NCBI GenBank assembly: GCA_017934545.1
Contig: JAGBJI010000009.1
Span: forward strand, 1 to 64,000
DNA length: 64,000 nucleotides
Reading direction: 5' to 3'
Source: Bacteroidales bacterium
GTDB lineage: Bacteria; Bacteroidota; Bacteroidia; Bacteroidales; P3
Shown here: positions 25,433 through 34,020 of the stretch, piece by piece
Position numbering within the stretch: position 1 is the first letter of the stretch
Layout of the letters: every line of letters starts with the position of its first letter
The notes under the pieces: generated by a model
The model's database searches: none
Seen by the model: only the letters and a program-made list of their open reading frames with translations
Told to the model about the DNA's origin: nothing
Translations under genes and position numbers: made by a program

Positions 25433-26146
25433 TCAAAGTATATCATTAACCTGCATGATATCCGTTATGATTGCGTCGGCAAACGGTGTGTTAACAGGGT
25501 TGTCTTTCCACCCTTGGCCTTTGAGCCATATGGTTGAACAACCCAACTGTTTGGACGGAATAATATCTTTCTTGTACGAATCGCCTATAACCGTAGCATC
25601 TTGGGCTTTGGTTTGCAACTTGTCCAACGCATATTGCCACAACCGCTTATCAGGTTTGGAAATGCCCACTATTGCACTCTCAATCACATCGTCAAAACAA
25701 TCCCTTATACCGAAATCTTTCAGCACTTCGTCCAAGTTGCCGTAGAAATTGGAAACCAATCCAACCTTATATTCTTGGTTTAAACGCTGCAACAAGGGTT
25801 TTACATTTGCAGTGTTTTCTTTTGCTTTCTGATAACATGCCTGTGCAATGGCTTCTACGCAACGGTTTTCCGATTTTACTATTCCTTTGTTCTGAAGATA
25901 ATCAAACTGAAGGTTGACTTTGATGTACAGAGTGTCCAAAAAATTGTGCATAGTGTCAATGGAATGCAATGCCGCTATCTGTCTTTCGCCGTAAACGTAT
26001 GCTTCACGCATTTGTTCGTCGGTCAAAAAATCATTGTGCAGCAGATGTTGCCGTGCAAAAATATGATACCAATGCACACCGTTAGTATCCAACGTTGCAC
26101 CGTAATCAAATATCACCGTTCTATCCTTATTATCCGTCATATTCAT
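25433..26146 (-). CDS. HAD-superfamily phosphatase, probable phosphatidylinositol-phosphate phosphatase
   Basis: From ATG 26146 (a TTG at 26155 is a less likely start) this is 237 residues. HAD motifs: I is VIFDYGATLD, II is LVSNFYGN, III is the Lys of GISKPDKRLW, and IV is IGDSYKKDI. Motif I has Gly where most HAD phosphatases carry the second Asp. Position between MIPS and the flippase-like gene matches the gene assigned as the PIP phosphatase in the Bacteroides thetaiotaomicron inositol cluster (from memory, around BT_1525), so dephosphorylating phosphatidylinositol phosphate is the best inference. Its start overlaps the upstream gene. Confidence 0.8.
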   Translation of the reverse strand: MNMTDNKDRTVIFDYGATLDTNGVHWYHIFARQHLLHNDFLTDEQMREAYVYGERQIAALHSIDTMHNFLDTLYIKVNLQFDYLQNKGIVKSENRCVEAIAQACYQKAKENTANVKPLLQRLNQEYKVGLVSNFYGNLDEVLKDFGIRDCFDDVIESAIVGISKPDKRLWQYALDKLQTKAQDATVIGDSYKKDIIPSKQLGCSTIWLKGQGWKDNPVNTPFADAIITDIMQVNDIL

Positions 26147-27149
26147 GTTTTCCAAAACGTTTAAACTTAATCATCACCACTCCTATAATTATCCACGCCA
26201 ACTCGCTGATGCGGGTTATAATTCCTGCAACAACGCCGAGCGAACCCGGAATGCCGACCGTAGCAAGAGCCAATGCCAATCCGCCCTCACGTATTCCCAC
26301 CTGCATGGGAAAAACAAAGCCTATATTGGCTATCAATGATGTTTCGGTAACAATGATAATGGAATCAATTATATCAATGCTACACCCAACAGCCAACAAA
26401 ATTACTAAAATTTCCGCACATGACAAAATTCTTGACATGGTTTCTAAAAAAAGTGACTTGTAAAACTCCTTGCGGTGATAATTATATAAATCCGTGAACT
26501 GTTTATCAGTATCTGTTAAAGTCTGTTTAAATTCAGGTGTCATCTTTTTTGAAACCACACGGTTCAACAGCGGAATTTTCAGCAAAAATTTAAAAAATCC
26601 GACGATAATTCCTTTTTTGTATGCCCTGACTATATATATTATGGCGATAATGCTCAACAATATAAACACCAAAGAGGAAATAAATATAAACCTCGGCACT
26701 TTTGAATATTCAAAAAATATAAGAAGCAAAAATCCGATTATCCAAAAAACGAAATGCGACAGAATGTGCATCATGGCATAATTCAAAACGCTGGATGTAG
26801 CCCGCTTGACGCCCAAATCTTTTTTCATTGCCATGATACGGTACGGCTCTCCGCCCAACGCCATAACGGGTGTAATGTAGTTGATTGCATATCCGCTTAT
26901 GGTCAAACGGAACATACGCCACCATGAAACGCGTTTTTTTTCTTCTTCGTTCAGATACGACAGCGTACGCCATGCCATTGTATTGAGAGGATACATCAAC
27001 AGACGGGTGGCTATGATAAGAAATATCCACCAGCCTACTTTTTGCAGATTGTCAACCAACGCATGCCAACCCAAATTGTAAAGCATGAACGCAATGATGA
27101 GTATACCTATTGCAAAAAATACAGCACCTACCCTGTTTGTTTTGTTCAT
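26130..27149 (-). CDS. Flippase-like integral membrane protein (LPG synthase TM domain family)
   Basis: The 339-residue polytopic protein has about eight hydrophobic segments, the first at residues ~8-27. It belongs to the lysylphosphatidylglycerol synthase TM/UPF0104 family: LMYPLNTMAWRTL, YAINYITPVMALGGEPYRIM, and a C-terminal GFVFPMQVGIREGG followed by ALATVGIPGSLGVV. Stand-alone members are thought to move or present lipids. Here it lies in the inositol-lipid cluster, so handling of inositol (phospho)lipids is plausible; a catalytic role is not excluded. It overlaps the HAD gene by 17 bp. Confidence 0.82.
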   Translation of the reverse strand: MNKTNRVGAVFFAIGILIIAFMLYNLGWHALVDNLQKVGWWIFLIIATRLLMYPLNTMAWRTLSYLNEEEKKRVSWWRMFRLTISGYAINYITPVMALGGEPYRIMAMKKDLGVKRATSSVLNYAMMHILSHFVFWIIGFLLLIFFEYSKVPRFIFISSLVFILLSIIAIIYIVRAYKKGIIVGFFKFLLKIPLLNRVVSKKMTPEFKQTLTDTDKQFTDLYNYHRKEFYKSLFLETMSRILSCAEILVILLAVGCSIDIIDSIIIVTETSLIANIGFVFPMQVGIREGGLALALATVGIPGSLGVVAGIITRISELAWIIIGVVMIKFKRFGKHEYDG

Positions 27150-27203
27150 TTAAAAAATCTCAATCAACTTTATAAAAAATCACAACGTTGTTTTCTTTAA
27201 ACT

Positions 27204-27262
27204 CTTTTCAGAAAAGAATTTTTTCTTTTCTGAAAACAATTTTTTCTTTTCTGAAAAGGATT
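27204..27262. repeat. 21-bp array built on TTCNGAA cores
   Basis: Three units, TTTTCAGAAAAGAATTTTTT, TTTTCTGAAAACAATTTTTT and TTTTCTGAAAAGGATTTT, repeat at exactly 21 bp. The core is the 7-bp palindrome TTCNGAA. The same core closes most CATATG arrays at the next register position. It lies in the 126-bp gap inside the inositol operon, between the CDP-alcohol transferase and the flippase-like gene. Confidence 0.8.
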
Positions 27263-27275
27263 TTACCCAATGACA

Positions 27276-28244
27276 TCACCGTTTTTGTTTTGCTTTTTCT
27301 ATTTGGTGCAACTCTTTGTCGTAAGAAAAAAACAATTGTTCTTCCTTGCGTATAAGATAAATCAAAATCAGATTCATTACCGTTACGTCAAAAACAAAAT
27401 ACAACCACACCTGCGAAATCAACAAGGTGAAAAACAAAAACATAACCCTTGTGTTGAATTGCAATATATTGGTCAGCGGCATGTATTTTTTGTTCTTTTC
27501 CCGTAACTCCTCCCTCAAATCAACGGGCATCTTATCGCCGTACATACGCTTAACGGTTGCGGAAAACGCCTGCAACTTGGGCGACAAGCACTCTTGGGTA
27601 AGCGTATAACGGTAATAAAACCACATGGATACCTTTGCAAAAGGTTGCTTTGAGAATTTAATTTCTTTAAAGTCCGATTTTATCTTATCCGATTTATCAT
27701 GTTCGCTGCCGCTTTCGCCTTTAAGCAAGAACAAATGCACATTGCGGTAATAGTCTGCCATACTTGCCGCCAACACATGCGACACGCCCGCCGCTATTGC
27801 CAACAGCCACATCGCCCAAACGGAATAACCCTCAAGCAAAGTAAGTCTTAAAACCAATGCCAAATAAATAACGAAAAACCAAATGTCGCCTGCCAATCCG
27901 TCCAATATCCTTCCCAACCGTGTTTTATTACCCGTAAGCCGTGCAAGTTGGCCGTCGGCCGAATCAAAAGTATTTGCCAATACCAAAAGTACCATTCCGA
28001 TTATATTCAACTTAAAATCCGTGTAATAAAACAACCATCCGCCCACTGCACCTATGAATATGCTTGCAATGGTTATCATGTTTGGGGTTATATGAAGAGG
28101 TATCGCACATTTAGCCCAGAAGAATCCGATAGGGCGGTTGAAATGTATGTCCCACCACTCCTCCGTATCGGACGATTTCAACGAGTCTTCAAAACGTATT
28201 TTCTTTGTCTTACTGTCTAAATTGTCTTCTATATTATCAGCCAT
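27276..28244 (-). CDS. CDP-alcohol phosphatidyltransferase, probable phosphatidylinositol-phosphate synthase
   Basis: The 322-residue membrane enzyme has the CDP-AP signature near residues 93-118: DSADGQLARLTG, then GRILDGLAGD. D1, D2, G, A, R, G and D3 are at canonical spacing, but the last Asp lies four rather than three residues after D3. The family joins CDP-diacylglycerol to an alcohol. Its neighbours (MIPS, HAD phosphatase) indicate inositol phosphate as acceptor, as in the gut-Bacteroidetes inositol cluster. The C-terminal third is long and charged. It lies 33 bp after the nucleotidyltransferase gene. Confidence 0.85.
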   Translation of the reverse strand: MADNIEDNLDSKTKKIRFEDSLKSSDTEEWWDIHFNRPIGFFWAKCAIPLHITPNMITIASIFIGAVGGWLFYYTDFKLNIIGMVLLVLANTFDSADGQLARLTGNKTRLGRILDGLAGDIWFFVIYLALVLRLTLLEGYSVWAMWLLAIAAGVSHVLAASMADYYRNVHLFLLKGESGSEHDKSDKIKSDFKEIKFSKQPFAKVSMWFYYRYTLTQECLSPKLQAFSATVKRMYGDKMPVDLREELREKNKKYMPLTNILQFNTRVMFLFFTLLISQVWLYFVFDVTVMNLILIYLIRKEEQLFFSYDKELHQIEKAKQKR

Positions 28245-28277
28245 ATACCGTATCTTTAGTTTATCCGTATAAATAAA

Positions 28278-29819
28278 TTATATACTGCACTTTTCAATAA
28301 ATCTCTTTGCTATATTTTCCGCCGCAATATCCCTGCATGCCGAAAACGAAGGGAAATCGTTCATGTCTATTATATACACCCGTCCCTGCGCATCTACTGC
28401 CGCATCGCCTCCGTAAACATCCAAATCCAACGCTTCGGCGGCTTTTCTACACATAAGTGCAAACGCCTCACGGTCAATAGGCGTTCTGTTTGGCGTAGTG
28501 TTGATTTGGTTTTCAAATTTATCGGTTTGAGGGTAATAGTACCAGAACCAATCCGTACCGCTTACGCCGTAAAATTTGATTATATCGCCGTCAATGTTTT
28601 CGGAAAGCACTGCCGAAGTTATTCCCTGCGAAAAATAAGTTTTTAAGATTTCTTCCGCATGCTTTACGTCTTCCACTTTGATTACGTCAACGGCGTTTAT
28701 GGTTTGGAAATCCCCGCGTTTAATCCAATAAGGCGAAAATTTGATACATGCAAGTTTATCATTGTCGCTGCCGTCGGTGCGTATTGTCAAAGTATGAGGT
28801 ATTGATATGTTGTTTTCCTGCAATATTTTTATCTGCCTTTCCCTGTAACAATTCAAACATGCTACAGAAGAATTGATTACAATGCTGCCATGTTTTTCCC
28901 AATCTGTATAGCATTGTATCACGTTCTCGTTTCTTGCCATTGACAACACATAAGGATAGTATTGTTTTTGAAAATCTATATCCATTTCGTCAATGCACTG
29001 CGTTTGATAGCCCTCCTGCGAAAATTTTTGCATAACCGCATTGAGTATTTGTCCGTCTTTGTCTTGGGAATTGGGCGAATAGCGGGAATATCTTTTGACA
29101 CAAAGAATGGTTTTTTCAAACTTTTGAAGCAAACTTTCCGCTTTGGCTATATCAGTTACATGGTCTATGTCTATGACTTTTGAAAACAAAAACGATTTAA
29201 CCTTAAGTCCCGCCTGAGTTAAACTGCGTTGATAGTTACGCATACGCGACACGTTGTTTTCTATACACTCCCCCGCCTTTGCTATTGCCTTTGAACGCAA
29301 ACAATAAATGCCTGCAGAAATTTTATCAGTCTTTGCCTGCGTGTTGTCATCGCAAAATGCAAGTATATTATCCTGTCCGTCTGTTTGTATGTAAAGAGGT
29401 TTTTCGTCATCAACATAAGATGTAACCGCCATCAAGGCATCCAAATCCCTGTTAGCTTGAAAACACTTTATATAAGAAGCGAAATCTTTTTCACTGAACA
29501 CCGTATCAACGGTTGTAAGACAACATTCCTCAATACCCGTTTGGCTGACAATATTCCAAAAACTGTGCAATGACGACGGTGTACTTTTGACTATAAGGTT
29601 TATCTTCACACCGAAATCTTTTCCGTTTAAGAATTCTCTCAACTCTTCGCTTTGTTCGTTGATGATAACAGACACGCTGCGGGCATCATTATCGCAAAAT
29701 ATACGTATCAAACGTTCTATCAAATATTCTCCGTTTATTTTCACCAAAGGTTTTACGTTTTTAAAACCTTCCTGTCTTAATCTGCTTCCTTCACCTGCTG
29801 CTATTATTGCGTAATTCAT
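28278..29819 (-). CDS. Nucleotidyltransferase fused to an ATP-grasp domain (inositol-lipid cluster)
   Basis: The 513-residue protein has two parts. Residues 1-~230 are a sugar-nucleotidyltransferase-like fold beginning IIAAGEGSRLRQEG...KPLVKINGEYLIERLI, as in NTP-transferases acting on sugar or cyclitol phosphates. Residues ~240-513 look like ATP-grasp: an N-terminal Rossmann-like part, KRGDFQTINAVDV, then GGDAAVDAQGRVYIIDMN with the metal-binding Asp/Asn and DFPSF, reminiscent of inositol-polyphosphate (ITPK) kinases. It heads the inositol cluster, where an NTP-transferase gene is known. The cyclitol role is inferred, and the ITPK likeness needs a profile search. Confidence 0.75.
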   Translation of the reverse strand: MNYAIIAAGEGSRLRQEGFKNVKPLVKINGEYLIERLIRIFCDNDARSVSVIINEQSEELREFLNGKDFGVKINLIVKSTPSSLHSFWNIVSQTGIEECCLTTVDTVFSEKDFASYIKCFQANRDLDALMAVTSYVDDEKPLYIQTDGQDNILAFCDDNTQAKTDKISAGIYCLRSKAIAKAGECIENNVSRMRNYQRSLTQAGLKVKSFLFSKVIDIDHVTDIAKAESLLQKFEKTILCVKRYSRYSPNSQDKDGQILNAVMQKFSQEGYQTQCIDEMDIDFQKQYYPYVLSMARNENVIQCYTDWEKHGSIVINSSVACLNCYRERQIKILQENNISIPHTLTIRTDGSDNDKLACIKFSPYWIKRGDFQTINAVDVIKVEDVKHAEEILKTYFSQGITSAVLSENIDGDIIKFYGVSGTDWFWYYYPQTDKFENQINTTPNRTPIDREAFALMCRKAAEALDLDVYGGDAAVDAQGRVYIIDMNDFPSFSACRDIAAENIAKRFIEKCSI

Positions 29820-29850
29820 AGATAAATAAGTTTTGGGATTAATGCTTTTA

Positions 29851-32430
29851 TCAGAACGTAAAGCGGAATCTGAACCTTATACCCCACTTTGATATATTCG
29901 GGTTGTCCAAGTAAGTAAACCTTCTCACATAATCCAACCGCAGAACTTTAAACACATTGTCTATACCTACGTTTGCTTCAATGTAAGGTTTCTCTTCCAA
30001 ATGATAGGTCCTGTATTCCCCGTCGGCATTCTTGGCAAAATCTATCAGATTGTTATCTGCAGACGGAGTGTTTGTCTTGGTCAGTCCGCCCCAAATAGCT
30101 TTGACGGCAAACACTTCACGCAGTTTCAACCTGCGGATAAGAGGTATTCTGTTAAATATAAAGCCGTTGAAATTGTAATTAAGTATGGCCTGTGCGTAGT
30201 AATCACTTACAAATTCAAAATAGTTCATCAAGTTAAACGATTCGTCCTGATATGCCCAGTTTTGGTTGGCTTGATGAACGAACAACAACGGATAAGCCGC
30301 CTTACCGAAGGTCTTACCGCCCTGAAGCGTTATATCGGCAAAGCCGAACGAGAGTATAAACCAACGTTTTTGTATTGAAGCCTGCAATTTATGAAACTCG
30401 TAGTCCGCTCCGAATATATTGGCTCCGTAAGTATAATTCAAAGTGTATATAGGAGTGGTTGAGTTCATGGTCATTCTGTATTTTTGACTTTGGAAAAACT
30501 GCTCGTTCTTTGCATAACGCAATTCTATGTTGAACGTTGTCGTAGTTAAAGGATTGTCAGAGTTGAAATCAACTGAATATTCCCCGTTTTGATTTAACGA
30601 AAGCGAATGGAAAGTTCCCTCCAAATTGGCAAGAGGTTCGGTACGTTTATGTTCTATTCTCAATTTTGTTGACAATTGCGACATGGTTTCGTACCAATAC
30701 TCTGCATAAATCTTTGTATTAAGGGTCATCATGTCTATATCACCGCGGTTAAAAGACAGGAACAATCTGTCGTATGTTCCCATAAGCAAACTTTGTCCGG
30801 GTATTTCCGTGTTTCTTTCAACACCGAAAGTCAACAAATTAACGGGAAACTCCCATTGATGGTAGAGTTTGTCGGCAAAGTTATACATAACCTCCGCATT
30901 GTACTTAACTGTTTTGTCCTTGGTTCCGTATGCAACAAAACCGTTTAGGAATATGTGTTTGTCAAACTTAACATTGGTCTTACCGCCTACACGCATACGC
31001 ACTCCTTCTACATTGTTCCACGAAACTGTATTCTCCAACGGACCGTAATCAAACTTACCGCAATCAATGTAACCCGACACAAAAGCCATCAAAGTGTTTA
31101 ACAAAACCTTGTAGGTTGTGATGGAATTAAATTCATTCGGTATATTATATGTATTTTGTTCGTTTTGGGTAAGGGCGGATATTCTGTTTTCTTCCCACCA
31201 TGTTGCATTACGTTTATTAAAACCGTCTACTCTTTGCGTTACGTCGTTATTGTTGTAAAACTTTTCACCCCTGTTTTGTCCGAATTCATAACCGTCGTAA
31301 AACGTTTGCTTCTTTCCGTATATCAAAGCACCGAATACGCTGCCCTCCATCAACACCTTGTTCTCCGTAAGGCACAATTGATTGTTTATTCTTGAGTATT
31401 CCTGGTTGATACTTAAGTTTTCAACAAAGTTAACCGACGATTTCTTGGGAAATTCCAAGTAAATCTTCTTCACGGCATACGAACTGTCTTTGGTCACCCA
31501 TAGTTTGCCCGAAAAACCAATATCTCTCATATTGGCAGGATTAAAAGAAACGACTATGCAACTATCACCGTTGTGACATACGGTGTCGGTCAAAAAGAAT
31601 TGATAGAACCTTGTGGCGAACGGAGCAAGAGGGGAAATCAAGTCATTGGACAATATTCTGATACTGTTGTCGTAAACATTGACATCACCGAACACGTCCT
31701 GGAGCATGAAATCTATTGTCTGTGTTTCTATAAACTTACTTATCGTCACGTCTTTCTGTCCTATCAACATGGTTTTTGCACACGAAGGGTCTTTTCTGTA
31801 ATGTTCCTCATATATTTTCTCCATAAAATATACAGGCATGTACTTTCTGTCGGACAATTCCGACACTTGAATATTATCAAAAAGAAATCCTAATTTTTTG
31901 AAACCTTTGATGTAACGCAACGAATCGTTGACTCCCAAAACGGAAATCTCCGCTTTCTCGTGTTTTTTATACTGATAATAATCTTGGTTGGTGATATTGT
32001 TATCTTTTTTGTGCAGTTGAACATTCTCCATAAGTATAACTGCCGGATTGTCTTTTCGCTTGTACTTGGCCTTCTTACCGACTACGACCGCCTCTTGCAG
32101 CATAACGGCTTCGGGTTGCATTTCCACGGTAATATTTTGTGAAGTATGCGGTTTTATCTTCTTATACGCAGTCTTATATCCTACAAATTGAAAAATCAAA
32201 GTGTCAAAATTTTGCGACGCTTTAAGCGTAAACTTTCCTTCAGTGTCGGTTATAGTTCCGATAAATACGGAAGACTTGGTATTTGTTGTTATATTTACAA
32301 AAGGCAATACTTCTCCCGTTTTGGCATCAATAATTTTTCCGTTCACAACTGTATTTTGCGAACGGGCATAATCTGTACCCAACAAAAGAATAACGGCAAT
32401 TATTATAATATGACAAATATTTTTCTTCAT
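29851..32430 (-). CDS. DUF5686-like outer-membrane protein with carboxypeptidase regulatory-like domain
   Basis: The 859-residue protein has a signal peptide (IIIIAVILLLGTDYARSQ) and an N-terminal CarboxypepD_reg-like beta sandwich (~27-110: VVNGKIIDAKTGEVLPFVNI, GTITDTEGKFTL, FQFVGYKT), as seen in TonB-dependent receptors. The rest matches the DUF5686 style (KRKDNPAVILMENV, YQYKKHEKAEI, then barrel strands) and ends in the barrel strand KWGIRFRFRFTF. No TonB box or plug is seen. It lies 31 bp upstream of the inositol cluster on the same strand with its own promoter, so it may be co-transcribed. Confidence 0.8.
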   Translation of the reverse strand: MKKNICHIIIIAVILLLGTDYARSQNTVVNGKIIDAKTGEVLPFVNITTNTKSSVFIGTITDTEGKFTLKASQNFDTLIFQFVGYKTAYKKIKPHTSQNITVEMQPEAVMLQEAVVVGKKAKYKRKDNPAVILMENVQLHKKDNNITNQDYYQYKKHEKAEISVLGVNDSLRYIKGFKKLGFLFDNIQVSELSDRKYMPVYFMEKIYEEHYRKDPSCAKTMLIGQKDVTISKFIETQTIDFMLQDVFGDVNVYDNSIRILSNDLISPLAPFATRFYQFFLTDTVCHNGDSCIVVSFNPANMRDIGFSGKLWVTKDSSYAVKKIYLEFPKKSSVNFVENLSINQEYSRINNQLCLTENKVLMEGSVFGALIYGKKQTFYDGYEFGQNRGEKFYNNNDVTQRVDGFNKRNATWWEENRISALTQNEQNTYNIPNEFNSITTYKVLLNTLMAFVSGYIDCGKFDYGPLENTVSWNNVEGVRMRVGGKTNVKFDKHIFLNGFVAYGTKDKTVKYNAEVMYNFADKLYHQWEFPVNLLTFGVERNTEIPGQSLLMGTYDRLFLSFNRGDIDMMTLNTKIYAEYWYETMSQLSTKLRIEHKRTEPLANLEGTFHSLSLNQNGEYSVDFNSDNPLTTTTFNIELRYAKNEQFFQSQKYRMTMNSTTPIYTLNYTYGANIFGADYEFHKLQASIQKRWFILSFGFADITLQGGKTFGKAAYPLLFVHQANQNWAYQDESFNLMNYFEFVSDYYAQAILNYNFNGFIFNRIPLIRRLKLREVFAVKAIWGGLTKTNTPSADNNLIDFAKNADGEYRTYHLEEKPYIEANVGIDNVFKVLRLDYVRRFTYLDNPNISKWGIRFRFRFTF

Positions 32431-32458
32431 TATTTACTATATTTTGAAAAATAAATTG

Positions 32459-32466
32459 CAAAGGTA
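32459..32466 (-). promoter_or_regulatory. -7 promoter element for the DUF5686 gene
   Basis: The minus strand reads TACCTTTG 29 bp before the start codon, fitting TAnnTTTG. It could serve the DUF5686 gene and the inositol cluster behind it. Confidence 0.6.
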
Positions 32467-32505
32467 ACTTATTTATTTTATAAAGATATAATCTTTTTAT
32501 CCATT

Positions 32506-32868
32506 TTAATTGTCTTTACTCCGCATTGCTTTTACTTGGGAAGATGAAAAAAACAGATGTTTTGCTACTAAAGAAAGAAAATTGCAATCATCTTCGTCAC
32601 GGAATTCTTCATTGCTTGCCAAAATACCAGAACTAACCAAGGTTGAATCTTCCAATTGACAGGCATATTCCAAGTTTCCGTTGTCATTATATAATAATGT
32701 ATAGCCGTCCAATGTTTCACACCAATGTACGAATTCATCTCCCTTGATATAAAAGGTAAGTATTTTTCCGTTAGGTTGTGTAACAGTTACGGGTCTTGGG
32801 TCTGCCGGAACGGCCGATAGCAGTGTTAAAAAAAATAAAACAAGTGTTATTATAATTGTTTTTCTCAT
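32506..32868 (-). pseudogene. N-terminal fragment of an M6-type metalloprotease
   Basis: From ATG 32868 the frame gives 120 residues: a signal peptide (MRKTIIITLVLFFLTLLSA), then PADPRPVTVTQPNGKILTFY and GDEFVHWCETLDGYTLLYND, which is the propeptide start of secreted M6 (immune-inhibitor-A-like) proteases of Bacteroidetes. It stops after HLFFSSSQVKAMRSKDN, just where the catalytic domain should begin; no HExxH zinc motif or sorting domain follows in the 75 bp before the next gene. It is either a decayed gene or a stand-alone propeptide. It lies 10 bp after the gene upstream. Confidence 0.6.
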
Positions 32869-32878
32869 AACAATACAA

Positions 32879-33985
32879 TCAATCTTTAAATCTGTCTTTC
32901 CAATAAGGGAATACATCGGATAATTCTCCCGAATAATAAAAATCAAATCCTATTACTCCGAAAGTATATACTCTGTCCCCTACCGTTATATGCGAACCTC
33001 CGCACTGCGGATTGGGAGATGGATTTGACGAAGCGAAACCTACGTTAAACAAAGTAAACAATATGTCAGGGCGGTTACTTATATCATATCCGGCTTTCTT
33101 CCATTGATTCCTTGTTTGATGGATTATACATCCTGTATATATATATGAATAGGTATGGTCCCTGTAATTAACCAAACGTTTTATACGTACAGAATCGTTA
33201 ACGTAGCCTTCGTAATCAAGGATATGCTCATATTTTTCACCCATATAAAAAGGAGAATTTTTATCTTTAAGATGTTCTTCCACCATTCTTGCTGTAAAAT
33301 CTTTTATTCCGTTAACTCCGAACGAGAATTGGCTTTGAACGCTCAATACTTTCACAGGTCCGAGATACTTTTTAAACATCTCACGTTTGCTGTTAAACAA
33401 TCGGATTTGTTCCCCCACCAAACAACCGACAATCATCCGCGGTTCCACGCCTGTAATATCCGCTGCTTTGTTGATTGCTGCACTGTCCTTGATGATAGAA
33501 AGTTTTAATGCCTGCCATTCAGGTGTATTCATCCATTGTATAACATTGTAATTATTGTCCAAAGTGGAAGAATTACCGTATACATCAAAACCCGATTTGA
33601 GCAAAGTCTGATATTTCTCATTATTTTGTAAGTACATTTCGCAGGCACGTAGCATTTGTGCCAACTGATTGTCGTCGGAAGAATTTCTCAAACCGTCTAC
33701 TATAAGCTTTGCATTGTGAGGATAGAGTTTTCCAAGACAGAGTAATTTCAGATAATTCTGAGTTCTGAAACGGTATGTTGTGTCTGCGGGATTGGAAGTA
33801 CTGTCTTCGGAAACGGAAGCTAAATATCTGTTGTTTTTATCCACCAATCCGCCGTTGTTAGTAAGCCCTAATTCATAAACAGCCCATGCTCCGAATACAC
33901 CCAATCCGAATAATGCAAAACCATAGACGAATATTTTTCTTATTATTTTGACAGGTTTTTTGTAGTAAAACTCTTTAATTGTCAT
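32879..33985 (-). CDS. Membrane-anchored protein of unknown function, possibly lysozyme-like
   Basis: The 368-residue protein has a single N-terminal transmembrane segment (residues ~18-40, FVYGFALFGLGVFGAWAVYEL) and a long periplasmic domain. The segment ADITGVEPRMIVGCLVGEQIRLF, with a Glu in a helical context followed by QSQFSFGVNGIKDFTA, resembles the catalytic region of lytic-transglycosylase-like folds (DUF1402 has a similar pattern). That likeness is impressionistic. It is followed by the M6 fragment and preceded by truB with a 35-bp gap. Confidence 0.6.
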   Translation of the reverse strand: MTIKEFYYKKPVKIIRKIFVYGFALFGLGVFGAWAVYELGLTNNGGLVDKNNRYLASVSEDSTSNPADTTYRFRTQNYLKLLCLGKLYPHNAKLIVDGLRNSSDDNQLAQMLRACEMYLQNNEKYQTLLKSGFDVYGNSSTLDNNYNVIQWMNTPEWQALKLSIIKDSAAINKAADITGVEPRMIVGCLVGEQIRLFNSKREMFKKYLGPVKVLSVQSQFSFGVNGIKDFTARMVEEHLKDKNSPFYMGEKYEHILDYEGYVNDSVRIKRLVNYRDHTYSYIYTGCIIHQTRNQWKKAGYDISNRPDILFTLFNVGFASSNPSPNPQCGGSHITVGDRVYTFGVIGFDFYYSGELSDVFPYWKDRFKD

Positions 33986-34020
33986 GGTAAGTTATATTTT
34001 GTGCTGATATATAATGCAAA

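Noticed and set aside
27204-27262. Classical MITE or insertion sequence for the repeat arrays
   Set aside because: No terminal inverted repeats at the outer edges, no target duplications and no transposase were seen.
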